Shown here: one piece after another, positions 17,164 to 25,642 of the stretch | Layout of the letters: the number at the start of each line of letters is the position of its first letter | Numbering within the stretch: the first letter of the stretch is position 1 | NCBI GenBank assembly: GCA_030743005.1 | Contig: JASLTG010000003.1 | Coordinates: 1-64,000, forward strand | Reading direction: 5' to 3' | DNA from: Acidimicrobiales bacterium | GTDB taxonomy: Bacteria; Actinomycetota; Acidimicrobiia; Acidimicrobiales; Poriferisodalaceae | Length of the DNA stretch: 64,000 nucleotides | The notes under the pieces: generated by a model | What the model saw: only the letters and a program-made list of their open reading frames with translations | Told to the model about the DNA's origin: nothing | Database searches by the model: none | Position numbers and translations under genes: made by a program

Positions 17164-18567
17164 ATGAAATCGGATTCCCCGCTACTGGATAGAAATCTGG
17201 TCCAAGACACTCTCTCCGAAGCGATGTCAAATGGGGGAGAGTGGGCCGAGATCTTTGTTGAGGACCGGCAGAGTGCCTCTGCTGATTTTGACGAAGCCCG
17301 AGTCGAGGCGATGGCGTCGAGCAGAGACCTGGGCGCCGGAATTCGGGTGACAGTAGGAGATATCACAGGATTTGCGCACACCTCTGATCTGACGACGAAT
17401 GGATTGTTCGAGGCAGCACAAGCTGCTGCGGCTGTCGCTAAAGGAGGCTCTCAGGTTAAGCCGATTGTTTTAGATGGAAACGGGTTGGCTGAAAGCAGCG
17501 CAAGAATATTGCCGGAGTCTGTTTCCAAAACCCGCAAAGTTGAATTGCTTGAACAAACCAATGACGCCGCCCGAGCAGAGAATGCAGCCATAAGCCAGGT
17601 AAATGTTCGATATTCAGAAGGCCGTCGCCGAATACTGGTTGCTAACACTGATGGTCTCTTCAACGCTGACGACCAAACTCGTACTTTGCTGTCGGTGAAT
17701 TGTGTGGCTACCGGAGACCAGGGTTTGCAGACAGGACGAGAAACTGTGGGCTACACCGTTGGATTTGAATTATTCGAAGAGCACGACGTCGAAGCCATGG
17801 CACGCAGAGCAGCCGCTCGTGCGGTAACGAAATTGGCAGCACGCCCAGCGCCCAGCGGACAATTACCGGTGGTCATAGAACGAGGAGGGGGAGGAGTGCT
17901 GTTCCACGAGGCGTGCGGTCATGGTCTCGAAGCAGATCTCGTTAATAAAGGTGCATCAGTATTCCGCGATCGCGTCGGAGAACTGGTTGCCGCACCCTCT
18001 GTCACATTGGTTGATGATGGGACGATGGGAATCGAATGGGGCACCGTGGCGATTGACGACGAAGGATGTCCGACGCAGCGAAATGTTCTAATTGAAGATG
18101 GAATTCTCACTGATTACATGTGGGATCACTTACGAAGTCGGTCTGCGGGTAGACCAGCCTCCGGAAATGGAAGACGGCAGAGTTATCAACATCTCCCGAT
18201 GGTTCGGATGACCAACACCTTCGTTACCAACGGAGAAGCTGAACCCCAAGACATCATCACAGACACCAAAAATGGGGTCTACGTTGCTCAATTGGGCGGA
18301 GGTCAGGTCAATACAGCAACGGGTGATTTTGTATTCGGTATGACTGAGGCCTATCTCATCGAAAATGGTGAGATAACTGTGCCACTACGTGAGGGAAATC
18401 TGATTGGTAACGGTCCCGAGGTCTTACAAAACATAGAAGTGATCGGAAACGACTTCGCCATGGGAAGCCCGGGCACCTGCGGTAAGGATGGGCAAGGTGT
18501 TCCCGTTGGGGATGGGCAGCCAACGCTCAGAGTCGCAGCGTTAACCATTGGCGGTACTGCAAGTTGA
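17164..18567 (+). CDS. tldD: TldD metalloprotease subunit
   Basis: 467-residue TldD-family zinc metallopeptidase with the HEACGHGLEAD motif (HExxxH-type site) near residue 246 and the C-terminal FGMTEAYLIENGEIT and GSPGTCGKDGQG segments. With TldE it forms a heterodimer that degrades unfolded peptides and, in some bacteria, matures peptide natural products. The ATG giving MKSDSP was selected; an upstream extension of 28 codons lacks family similarity and overlaps the opposite-strand gene. Its stop overlaps the TldE start as TTGA. No obvious RiPP precursor is seen nearby, so peptide turnover is the conservative role. Confidence 0.93.
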   Translation: MKSDSPLLDRNLVQDTLSEAMSNGGEWAEIFVEDRQSASADFDEARVEAMASSRDLGAGIRVTVGDITGFAHTSDLTTNGLFEAAQAAAAVAKGGSQVKPIVLDGNGLAESSARILPESVSKTRKVELLEQTNDAARAENAAISQVNVRYSEGRRRILVANTDGLFNADDQTRTLLSVNCVATGDQGLQTGRETVGYTVGFELFEEHDVEAMARRAAARAVTKLAARPAPSGQLPVVIERGGGGVLFHEACGHGLEADLVNKGASVFRDRVGELVAAPSVTLVDDGTMGIEWGTVAIDDEGCPTQRNVLIEDGILTDYMWDHLRSRSAGRPASGNGRRQSYQHLPMVRMTNTFVTNGEAEPQDIITDTKNGVYVAQLGGGQVNTATGDFVFGMTEAYLIENGEITVPLREGNLIGNGPEVLQNIEVIGNDFAMGSPGTCGKDGQGVPVGDGQPTLRVAALTIGGTAS

Positions 18568-19913
18568 GTGACACCGTTGAACTTCCTGACCTAGCGAATG
18601 AACTCGTTTCACTTGCTCACGAAAACGAACAAATAGAGGTCTGCGTATCAAGAAACCGGTCGACAACAGTAAAGGCTTACTCTGGCGAAGTTGAATCCAT
18701 TCGCTCAGGAAAGTCTGAGGCTGTCGGAATCAGAGTAATCGTAGATGGACAGCAAGGTTTTGCTACCGCTGGCTCGCTTGATCGTCGAGTGTTGAGTCAA
18801 GTGGTCGAAGAAGCTCGTGGAAACCTGCAGTTTGCTGAAAGTGATCCGCACCAAGGAGTAGCTTCACCCGATGGCGTCGACTCTCCGGACCTTGACCTAG
18901 TTGACCCGGCCGTTCTTCATATGAGCGAAGAACAGAAGTCGTCACTTGCCATCGAGCTAGAACGGCGATGCCTATCCGCAGATCCGCGAGTGAGTAGCGT
19001 ACGGACAGCTGCATGGTCTGATGGTTGGGGTGAATTTGCTCTAGCTTCAACAACTGGCATATCGATATACAGCGAAGGCGGCAGCTGCTCAGTAGGTGTT
19101 CAACCTCTTGCCGTGGAGGGTAACGAAACTCAGATTGGCTACGCCGGAGATGCAGCTCGTCGACCCGATTCGCTAGATATAGACCGAGTCGTAACGGAAG
19201 CGGTTGAAGGCGCGACGGGAATGCTCGGGGCGACGAAACCAATTTCAGAACGCTTAACGGTGGTTTTGGAACCCGGAGTTGCTGCTGCCTTTCTTGGAAC
19301 CATCGCAGGTGCCCTTACAGGTGACCGTGTCATCAAAGGGCGGTCACCGTTCGCTGAACGGTTGGGTGAACAGGTGGGCGCCTCGATGCTGACGCTATTT
19401 GACGACCCAACGAACATTGATTCGTTAGGAGCCGACAATCACGATGGCGAAGGCCTGGCAGCTCGAAAAAATATGATCATCGAAAAAGGTGTCCTGGCAC
19501 AGTTCCTACATAATTCCTATACCGGTAGACGGGTAGGGGTGAGTTCCACAGGTTCAGCAGTTAGGGGTCCTCGTTCCACTCCGAGCGTCGGTGTCCACGC
19601 CCTATGTCTAGATCCAGGTACAGGTGACCGAGACGCACTGTTTGAAAAGGTTGTTAACGGCATATTCGTGCGTGGTGTGAATGGCTTACACAGTGGAGTG
19701 AACCCAGTTAGTGGCGACTTTTCAGTAGGTGCCTATGGGCACAAGATAAGAGACGGCGCGCTAGCGGAACCTTTCAGCGAAGCGACGATCGCCTCCACGC
19801 TTCAACGAATGCTTCTTGATGTGGTGGCGATCGGTGGAGATTTTGAGTTTTTGCCGGGCGGTTCAGGCATGGCATCGATCGCAATAGAGGACGTTGCGCT
19901 CTCGGGTATGTAG
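18564..19913 (+). CDS. tldE: TldE/PmbA family protein
   Basis: 449-residue partner of TldD. It has the family features VEVCVSRNRSTTVKAYSGEVES-like N-terminus (conserved KAYSGEVES core), a central LTVVLEPGVAAAFLG segment, and DDPTNIDSLGADNHDGEG near residue 275, but no HExxxH motif, as expected for the non-catalytic TldE half. The start is a TTG overlapping the TldD stop, which implies translational coupling and a 1:1 complex. A PHP-domain gene follows on the same strand after 43 bases. Confidence 0.93.
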   Translation: MSDTVELPDLANELVSLAHENEQIEVCVSRNRSTTVKAYSGEVESIRSGKSEAVGIRVIVDGQQGFATAGSLDRRVLSQVVEEARGNLQFAESDPHQGVASPDGVDSPDLDLVDPAVLHMSEEQKSSLAIELERRCLSADPRVSSVRTAAWSDGWGEFALASTTGISIYSEGGSCSVGVQPLAVEGNETQIGYAGDAARRPDSLDIDRVVTEAVEGATGMLGATKPISERLTVVLEPGVAAAFLGTIAGALTGDRVIKGRSPFAERLGEQVGASMLTLFDDPTNIDSLGADNHDGEGLAARKNMIIEKGVLAQFLHNSYTGRRVGVSSTGSAVRGPRSTPSVGVHALCLDPGTGDRDALFEKVVNGIFVRGVNGLHSGVNPVSGDFSVGAYGHKIRDGALAEPFSEATIASTLQRMLLDVVAIGGDFEFLPGGSGMASIAIEDVALSGM

Positions 19914-19956
19914 TTCCCGAAGGCGAATAAAGCGGGGCCGTTGATACCCTGCAGCA

Positions 19957-20670
19957 GTGCCTTCTTTGCCAAAACCAGAAGCGCTTGAGCGTCACCCTCA
20001 CTTAGCCCAGCCTTGTCCCCAAGACTGGGTTCGAGTGGATTTTCATTCTCACACCATGTGGTCAGGAGATTCGACCACTACCCCGGAAGAACTTCGAGAT
20101 TGCGTCGCTGCATCTGGTATCGACGTTCTTTGTATTACCGACCACAACGCGATTAAAGGAGCGGTCGAACTCGTTAATGAACTTCCGTGCCGAGTGGTTG
20201 TGGGCGAAGAACTAAAGACGCACGCAGGGGAAATAATCGGCCTTTTCTTGCAAGAACGGATCCCACAAGGGATCCCCCCTGCCCAAGCCGCCCAAAACAT
20301 TCGTGATCAGGGTGGAATTGTTTATGTGCCTCACCCATTCGATCAGATGAGGAACAATTTGCGGTCAGACGTTCTAGACGAGTTGGTCGCCGCAGGACTT
20401 ATCGACGGTATAGAGGTGCTCAATGGGAAGACAAGCCTGAAAAGCTTGAACCAGCAAGCTGTTACATACGCTAACGAACACGACCTAGCAATAGGAGCTG
20501 GCAGCGATGCCCATGTAGCGGAGGCGATCGGAGCTGCATATCTGGAAATGCCAGATTTCGGTAACCCCGAAGAATTTCTCGATTCGATGCGTCAAGGCCG
20601 CGCTGTAGGCCACTACTACGACCCTCCAAGACGTTGGAGACCCCGTATTGTTCCATCAACGGCCGACTGA
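19957..20670 (+). CDS. PHP-domain metal-dependent phosphoesterase
   Basis: 237-residue cytosolic protein with a PHP domain over most of its length: FHSHTMWSGDST (HxH metal site) near residue 29, ITDHNAIKGA near 60, PHPFDQMRNN near 124 and GAGSDAHVAEAIG near 180. Family members hydrolyse phosphomonoesters or nucleotides using a trinuclear metal centre; TrpH-like 5'-3' exonuclease or nucleotidase activity is possible. Start is GTG. It follows tldE and precedes uppP on the same strand. The substrate is not inferable. Confidence 0.85.
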   Translation: MPSLPKPEALERHPHLAQPCPQDWVRVDFHSHTMWSGDSTTTPEELRDCVAASGIDVLCITDHNAIKGAVELVNELPCRVVVGEELKTHAGEIIGLFLQERIPQGIPPAQAAQNIRDQGGIVYVPHPFDQMRNNLRSDVLDELVAAGLIDGIEVLNGKTSLKSLNQQAVTYANEHDLAIGAGSDAHVAEAIGAAYLEMPDFGNPEEFLDSMRQGRAVGHYYDPPRRWRPRIVPSTAD

Positions 20671-20700
20671 TTATTTGCTCCGCTACCCGCGGCTTTAACT

Positions 20701-21528
20701 ATGCCAATCTTCCACGCAATCGTATTAGGCATTACGCAAGGTCTTACGGAGTTTTTACCCGTCTCATCTAGTGGTCATCTAGGAATAATCCCGTGGCTGT
20801 TCCAGTGGAACGACTTTGCCGGTGACACGAGGATGGAAAATACTTTCGATGTGGCGCTTCACCTAGGGACCTTGATTGGATCAGTCACCTGTTTGTGGGG
20901 TGATGTCCGAACTTATTCTCGAGCCGGTCTTTCAGCCATAGCTGGACGTAGAAGCTGGGATGGGGAAGCAAAGTTTGGATGGTTCTTGCTCCTATCGGCT
21001 TTGCCAGCAGCCTTGGTGGCCGCCCTCTTTGAATCTTTCTTCCTGACACAAAGTAATCGGGTTGGTTTGATTGCTCTTGGGTTAGCTGCCTTTGGTCTCC
21101 TGTTATGGGCAGTTGACAGACGAACCAGAAATGAGCTCTCAACGAGTGACCTATCACTCTCGCGTGCCGCAATGCTGGGTTGTGGTCAGTGCTTGGCCTT
21201 GTTTCCTGGTGTCAGTCGTTCGGGAATCAACATCACCATCGCCAGAACCCTTGGGTACGGTCGACCTGATGCTGCCCGAATCGCATTTCTGATGGGGTTG
21301 CCCATAATCGGAGGCGCAGCGTTGTACAGAATGTTCGGGGTTGCTTCTGACGGATTACCCAGCGGAATGTGGAACGCTCTCGTAGTTGGAACTATTACCT
21401 CAGCCGTGACCGGTTGGCTGGCGGTGCGCATAATGCTTCGCTGGGTAAGGACCCACAGTTACGCAGGCTTTGCCGCGTACCGCGTGTGTTTGGCATTAAT
21501 GGTGGCGGCAGTGTTATTCGCTCGTTAA
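20701..21528 (+). CDS. uppP: Undecaprenyl-diphosphate phosphatase
   Basis: 275-residue polytopic membrane protein of the UppP/BacA family, which recycles undecaprenyl pyrophosphate to the monophosphate carrier for peptidoglycan synthesis. Motif 1 is GLTEFLPVSSSGHL near residue 15 with the catalytic Glu and Ser, and motif 2 is PGVSRSGINITIARTLG near residue 170. About eight membrane helices are visible. Length is standard. It starts 30 bases after the PHP gene, and a complex stem-loop separates it from the convergent FmdB gene. Confidence 0.96.
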   Translation: MPIFHAIVLGITQGLTEFLPVSSSGHLGIIPWLFQWNDFAGDTRMENTFDVALHLGTLIGSVTCLWGDVRTYSRAGLSAIAGRRSWDGEAKFGWFLLLSALPAALVAALFESFFLTQSNRVGLIALGLAAFGLLLWAVDRRTRNELSTSDLSLSRAAMLGCGQCLALFPGVSRSGINITIARTLGYGRPDAARIAFLMGLPIIGGAALYRMFGVASDGLPSGMWNALVVGTITSAVTGWLAVRIMLRWVRTHSYAGFAAYRVCLALMVAAVLFAR

Positions 21529-21534
21529 ACAAAC

Positions 21535-21569
21535 GCGACTCACTGCGACCAAGAGTGACTTCTAGTCGC
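21535..21569. terminator. Nested stem-loop between convergent uppP and fmdB-like genes
   Basis: Outer arms GCGACT/AGTCGC enclose inner arms TCACT/AGTGA in a 35-base element that fills the whole gap between the two stop codons. A bidirectional terminator is the simplest reading. The stems are short and no T-run follows directly, so confidence is modest. Confidence 0.4.
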
Positions 21570-21572
21570 TCC

Positions 21573-21917
21573 CTAATCCTTGGTTTTCTTTGATGTGTCG
21601 GAGCTCGAAGATTTATCTGCAGAGCTCGAAGATTTGTCCGCAGAACTAGAGGACGAAGATTTACTTTCAGATGAAGAACTTGATTCTTTGTTGTTTTCAG
21701 TTGAACCCGATGACTCTGAAGACTTGCTACCACCCGAACGACTGTCGGTCTTGTAAAAACCGCTGCCTTTGAAGGCTATGCCAACGCTGCCAAAAACTTT
21801 CTTTACCTCACCACCACAGCGTTCGTCGGGACACGACGTGATCGGATCGTCAGAAAATGATTGACGCAGCTCAAACTGATCGTCGCAAGCAGTGCAGCGA
21901 TATTGGTAAGTAGGCAT
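21573..21917 (-). CDS. FmdB-type zinc-ribbon protein with Ser/Lys-rich tail
   Basis: 114-residue protein. Residues 1-45 match the FmdB putative regulatory domain: MPTYQYRCTACDDQFEL with CxxC, then CPDERCGG, forming a zinc ribbon, and VKKVFGSVGIAFKGSGFY. The remaining ~60 residues are low-complexity Ser/Lys/Asp/Glu with a near-repeat of SSADKSS units that looks intrinsically disordered. FmdB was linked to formamidase and amidase regulation in Methylophilus, but most homologues have no known role. The inner ATG was chosen because the family starts MPxYxYxC. Divergent from moeA across 120 bases. Confidence 0.88.
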   Translation of the reverse strand: MPTYQYRCTACDDQFELRQSFSDDPITSCPDERCGGEVKKVFGSVGIAFKGSGFYKTDSRSGGSKSSESSGSTENNKESSSSSESKSSSSSSADKSSSSADKSSSSDTSKKTKD

Positions 21918-22037
21918 GTTATGAGTTGGCTCCTGGCAGCCCTTAGAGGCCGACAGAAATTCTAGCGACGACTTGCTGAGCCGACACCTGCCAATAAGGA
22001 ACGACAACGAGACCTTATCGGCACTAGATTCCGGCAC

Positions 22038-23231
22038 ATGATCCCGATTGAAGAGGCCCGAACATATGTCATGGACCACTGCGGGCCTCTAGCGGCTGTC
22101 ACGACTGAAGTAGCTGACGCCCTAGGCCTAGTTACCGCAGTCGATGTGACTGCAAAGGAATCACTCCCACCTTTTGCAAACACCGCGATGGATGGTTTCG
22201 CTATCCGGTCGACTGACCTGAGTACTATTCCTGCCCGGTTACGAATCGTAGAAACCATTGCGGCAGGCCATAGCCCCAGCCGAGAGATCGGTGAAGGTGA
22301 AGCGAGCAGGATTATGACCGGAGCACCTATCCCCGTTGGGGCAGACGCAATCGTGATGGTCGAAAAGACTTCCGTTGATGGAGATACCGTCATGATCGAG
22401 ACACAAGTTGAGCCCGGTAACCATATTCGTCCCGCTGGTGACGACGTAGCCGAGGGTGACTTGGTTTTCCCGTCGGGGACCGAACTGTCAGCTGGGCATT
22501 TAGGGCTCCTCTGCAGTTTGGGTCTACGCGAAATTGAGACATACCCACGTCTTCGAGTAGGGGTTATATCCACTGGCGACGAATTAGTAGATGATGGAGG
22601 AGCTTTAGCACCTGGACAAATACGTGACTCAAATCGGAGAACTTTGCTTTCGTTACTTAGCGGAGACGGATTTGAACCAGTTGATCTAGGTCTTATCGCC
22701 GATGACGAACTATCCATCGAAACAGCGTTAGTCCAAGGCGCTGAACAGTGCGATGCAGTCATCACCTCCGGTGGCGTCAGTATGGGTGACTTCGACTACG
22801 TAAAAGTAGTACTTGATCGGGTAGGAGAGATGAGGTGGATGCAGGTCGCAATCAAGCCCGCGAAACCTTTGGCATTTGGCACGATCGAAGGAACTCCTAT
22901 CTTCGGTCTCCCCGGAAACCCGGTTTCATCAATGGTGTCCTATGAATTGTTTGCTCGCTCAGGACTTCGTTCGATGATGGGATTTGCTCAGCCAATCAGA
23001 CCTCTTATCCAAGGTGTCGTGGCAGATCCACTGACTAGACGAGCAGACGGAAAAATCCACTACGCGCGAGTATTCGCAAAACACGAAGATGGAAAAACAG
23101 TCGTATATCCAGTGTCGGGCCAGGGTTCGCACATGTTGGCGTCAATGGCACGGTCGAACGCCCTGGCTGTGTTGCCTGACGGTGAAGGATGTGAAACCGG
23201 TGGACAGGTCGACGTGCTACTCCTTGACTGA
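22038..23231 (+). CDS. moeA: Molybdopterin molybdenumtransferase MoeA / gephyrin-like Glp
   Basis: 397-residue MoeA-family protein that inserts molybdate into adenylylated molybdopterin. Motifs are MIPIEEAR at the N-terminus, PPFANTAMDGFAI near residue 40, RIMTGAPIP, GNHIRPAGDD, and the MPT-binding STGDEL, ITSGGVSMGDFD, GLPGNPVS series. It opens a run with moaA and moaC, which favours a cofactor role. A GlpR-like membrane protein gene follows moaC, so this could also be the actinobacterial Glp paralogue that links FtsZ/SepF to the membrane. The two functions cannot be separated from sequence by eye. Confidence 0.93.
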   Translation: MIPIEEARTYVMDHCGPLAAVTTEVADALGLVTAVDVTAKESLPPFANTAMDGFAIRSTDLSTIPARLRIVETIAAGHSPSREIGEGEASRIMTGAPIPVGADAIVMVEKTSVDGDTVMIETQVEPGNHIRPAGDDVAEGDLVFPSGTELSAGHLGLLCSLGLREIETYPRLRVGVISTGDELVDDGGALAPGQIRDSNRRTLLSLLSGDGFEPVDLGLIADDELSIETALVQGAEQCDAVITSGGVSMGDFDYVKVVLDRVGEMRWMQVAIKPAKPLAFGTIEGTPIFGLPGNPVSSMVSYELFARSGLRSMMGFAQPIRPLIQGVVADPLTRRADGKIHYARVFAKHEDGKTVVYPVSGQGSHMLASMARSNALAVLPDGEGCETGGQVDVLLLD

Positions 23232-23286
23232 CATAAAAGTTGCTGAACAAGTGCCAACCTCAAAGCGTCGCTACCCTTGAACCATC

Positions 23287-24285
23287 ATGCATGAAGAAAC
23301 CTCGGCTCAGGATTTAGTAGACCCATTCGGTCGCACAGTTCGTGATCTTCGTATTTCCGTAACTGACCGTTGTAATTTCAGATGCCAATACTGCATGCCA
23401 GCAGAAGGGATGCAATGGCTTCCACGAGAGGAAATTCTATCTTTCGAGGAAATCGAGCGGTTTGCCCGCATATGCATTCAAACGTTCGGATTCAACGGTA
23501 TCCGCCTAACTGGGGGTGAACCGCTGGTCCGAGCCCATCTCCCAGAGCTAGTGCAACGGTTGGCTCGCTTAGGTGTCGACGTCGCACTTACCACCAATGG
23601 GGCCACGCTGCGACTCCATGCTTCAGCACTTGCCGACGCTGGACTGAAACGAATCAACATAAGTCTTGACTCACTGCAGAAAGAACGGTTCTTAGAGCTG
23701 ACCAGACGTGACGAACTCGACCGTGTCCTAGACGGAATCGATGCCGCCATTGATGCTGGGCTGAGTCCTGTAAAAATCAATGCAGTCATGATGAGAGGAA
23801 TAAATGACGACGAAATAATCGATTTCGCCGAATTTGGAAGAGAAAAAGGCGTCACCGTTCGTTTCATCGAGTTCATGCCACTTGAAGCCGGAGACATATG
23901 GAACGAAGGACTAGTCGTTCCAGCGCAGGAAATCATCGAAACAATCGATCAGGTCATTCCCCTGGAGCCCGTGGTTCGTGGAAATGAACCAGCTGAGAGA
24001 TGGCGGTATAGCGACGGTAATGGAGAAGTAGGGGTTATTGCTTCGGTAACCAAACCGTTCTGCGGCAACTGTGATCGGGTTCGCCTAACAGCGGAAGGCC
24101 AATTCCGCACGTGCCTTTTTGCCGTAGACGAATTCGATATGCGTGCTCTTCTCAGAAGCGAAGTTGGAGATGACGCCGTCGCAAAAGCCATCTCCGATGC
24201 GGTGGGAACCAAATGGGCTGGTCACGCGATTGGCCAAGTTAATTTCATTCGCCCCAAGCGCACCATGAGCCAGATCGGAGGTTGA
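23287..24285 (+). CDS. moaA: GTP 3',8-cyclase MoaA
   Basis: 332-residue radical-SAM enzyme converting GTP to 3',8-cyclo-7,8-dihydro-GTP, the first step of molybdopterin synthesis. The N-terminal cluster ligands are Cys29, Cys33 and Cys36 (CNFRCQYC), with GIRLTGGEPL near 71-80 for SAM binding. The C-terminal substrate-side cluster ligands are Cys259, Cys262 and Cys276. The C-terminus ends in Gly-Gly, the conserved tail that reaches the active site. Lies 55 bases after moeA and 3 bases before moaC, clearly one operon. Confidence 0.97.
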   Translation: MHEETSAQDLVDPFGRTVRDLRISVTDRCNFRCQYCMPAEGMQWLPREEILSFEEIERFARICIQTFGFNGIRLTGGEPLVRAHLPELVQRLARLGVDVALTTNGATLRLHASALADAGLKRINISLDSLQKERFLELTRRDELDRVLDGIDAAIDAGLSPVKINAVMMRGINDDEIIDFAEFGREKGVTVRFIEFMPLEAGDIWNEGLVVPAQEIIETIDQVIPLEPVVRGNEPAERWRYSDGNGEVGVIASVTKPFCGNCDRVRLTAEGQFRTCLFAVDEFDMRALLRSEVGDDAVAKAISDAVGTKWAGHAIGQVNFIRPKRTMSQIGG

Positions 24286-24288
24286 ACA

Positions 24289-24774
24289 ATGACCGGATCT
24301 GAACACCCAGAGTTAACCCATCTGGACTCCTCTGGGAAGGCACACATGGTCGACGTGTTGGCCAAAGAAGTAACCCGACGCCGAGCGGTCGCGAAATGTC
24401 GTATTGAAATGGACGCAGCAACTACTGCCGTCATTGGAAGCGGAGAGCTAACAAAAGGTGATGTTTTAGCTGTAGCAAGAGTCGCAGGAATTCAGGCTGG
24501 CAAGCGAACTTCTGAATTGATTCCCCTATGCCACCCTCTGATGATTGGATCGATTTCGATCGAATTCGAAATCGAAAAAACTCACGTAGCGGTCACAGCC
24601 GAGGTTGAAACTCTTGATCGAACGGGAGTCGAAATGGAGGCCTTAACTGCGTGTTCTGTCGCCGCATTAACCATCTACGACATGTGTAAATCGGTCGACA
24701 AGAACATGGTGATAAGCGAATTAACACTCTGGGAGAAGACCGGCGGAAAGTCAGGCCCCTATAGCCGGAAGTAG
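24289..24774 (+). CDS. moaC: Cyclic pyranopterin monophosphate synthase MoaC
   Basis: 161-residue enzyme that turns the MoaA product into cPMP. Family signatures are the AKCRIEM segment, [10 protein letters not shown] with the catalytic His near residue 80, and [24 protein letters not shown]-type helix (core EMEALTACS) near 115 with conserved Glu and Lys further on. Length is normal. It starts three bases after the moaA stop. The molybdopterin synthase subunits MoaD and MoaE are not in the window. Confidence 0.96.
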   Translation: MTGSEHPELTHLDSSGKAHMVDVLAKEVTRRRAVAKCRIEMDAATTAVIGSGELTKGDVLAVARVAGIQAGKRTSELIPLCHPLMIGSISIEFEIEKTHVAVTAEVETLDRTGVEMEALTACSVAALTIYDMCKSVDKNMVISELTLWEKTGGKSGPYSRK

Positions 24775-24963
24775 CTTCAGTAATAACTAATTTCCGGATA
24801 ATGGAAATGAGGCATTGCATCAAGGGCATAGGGTCGTAATACTTAGTTGGCTGTATATAGCCCTAGATGTCGCCGCGATTAAGACACTCATACATGTGTC
24901 GGAAGTTCTCACGGTTATATCGACGGCTCACTGACCCGACGATGATGAGGAGGATAAGTCAAC

Positions 24964-25479
24964 TTGACCGAAATAGTTCTCCTCGCGTTGGCCCTCGTGT
25001 GGGCGTTAGTGCTGGTACCCGGATGGGTTCGCGCATTCCTTTACCGCGGAGGCCGCCGGACCCCAATGGTGGCGTGGCAGAGGCAGCTCAACACATTGTC
25101 TGACTCATCGCCCGCGGCTGGAATGCCGGCGCCGTTTGGAGCTCGTGTCGCTACAGTCGACCGGCGAGGGGTTTATCGTCGTCCACGAAGTTCGGTCCCC
25201 AACAACAGTCGCGAGGCAGCAGTGCGACGCCGTGATGTCTTACGACTCTTGGCCATGGGTTCCGGTATGACTCTCTTCGGTTGGATCGCCGGGGGCTTGG
25301 CAATTGTTGGCGCGACACACTTAGTTTTTGATGTCGCCCTAATTGCATACCTCGCACTCTTGAATCAGCGACGCAAGAAAGAGATGGAACGACTCGCTCA
25401 AATCCACTATTTAAAGCCACAAATAGCTATAGCTGGAGAAGTTGCAGACGATGGCACAGGGCGAAGCGCCACCAAGTAG
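24964..25479 (+). CDS. GlpR-like membrane protein (Glp/gephyrin receptor family)
   Basis: 171-residue protein with an N-terminal hydrophobic helix ending in a Pro (VWALVLVPGWV, residues ~11-22), a basic cytosolic stretch containing an N-Gln-Leu-Asn motif (RQLNTLSD), then two close hydrophobic segments near residues 96-130 and a basic C-terminus. The opening pattern, a helix with W..VLVP, then Arg-rich residues and an amphipathic stretch, resembles the M. tuberculosis Rv0996-type protein near moeA1, described in Corynebacterium as GlpR, the receptor of the gephyrin-like Glp. AGGAGGAT nine bases upstream supports the TTG start. Similarity is from memory of pattern, not an alignment. Confidence 0.6.
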   Translation: MTEIVLLALALVWALVLVPGWVRAFLYRGGRRTPMVAWQRQLNTLSDSSPAAGMPAPFGARVATVDRRGVYRRPRSSVPNNSREAAVRRRDVLRLLAMGSGMTLFGWIAGGLAIVGATHLVFDVALIAYLALLNQRRKKEMERLAQIHYLKPQIAIAGEVADDGTGRSATK

Positions 25480-25555
25480 CTTTAGCGCCCCATTCGAGTC
25501 GCCATCTCAATCATCTGTATTGACCCGTTTTGCTGTAACGTCCAAACGTCCCTCT

Positions 25556-25628
25556 GGGGGTGTAGCTCAGTTGGTAGAGCGCTTCGGTCGCATCGAAGAG
25601 GCCAGGGGTTCAATTCCCCTCACCTCCA
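25556..25628 (+). tRNA. tRNA-Ala (anticodon CGC)
   Basis: Full cloverleaf by hand-fold: acceptor GGGGGTG with CACCTCC, including the G3:U70 pair that identifies alanine tRNAs; anticodon stem CTTCG/CGAAG with loop GTCGCAT, giving anticodon CGC; T arm AGGGG-TTCAATT-CCCCT; discriminator A73. The CCA end is not encoded. It lies 14 bases before the start of the Sco lipoprotein. Confidence 0.95.
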
Positions 25629-25642
25629 CGTCAGTTAGAACA

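Noticed and set aside
17164-19913. TldD/TldE as part of a peptide natural-product cluster
   Set aside because: No precursor peptide, cyclodehydratase or radical-SAM maturase is adjacent; a housekeeping role is more likely.
21962-22765. 267-codon open frame antisense to moeA
   Set aside because: Ser/Pro/Arg-rich composition, no recognisable motif, lies on the complement of a conserved gene.
25442-25642. Longer N-terminal extension of the Sco protein
   Set aside because: The frame runs straight through the tRNA-Ala gene; the GTG after the tRNA puts the signal peptide at the N-terminus.
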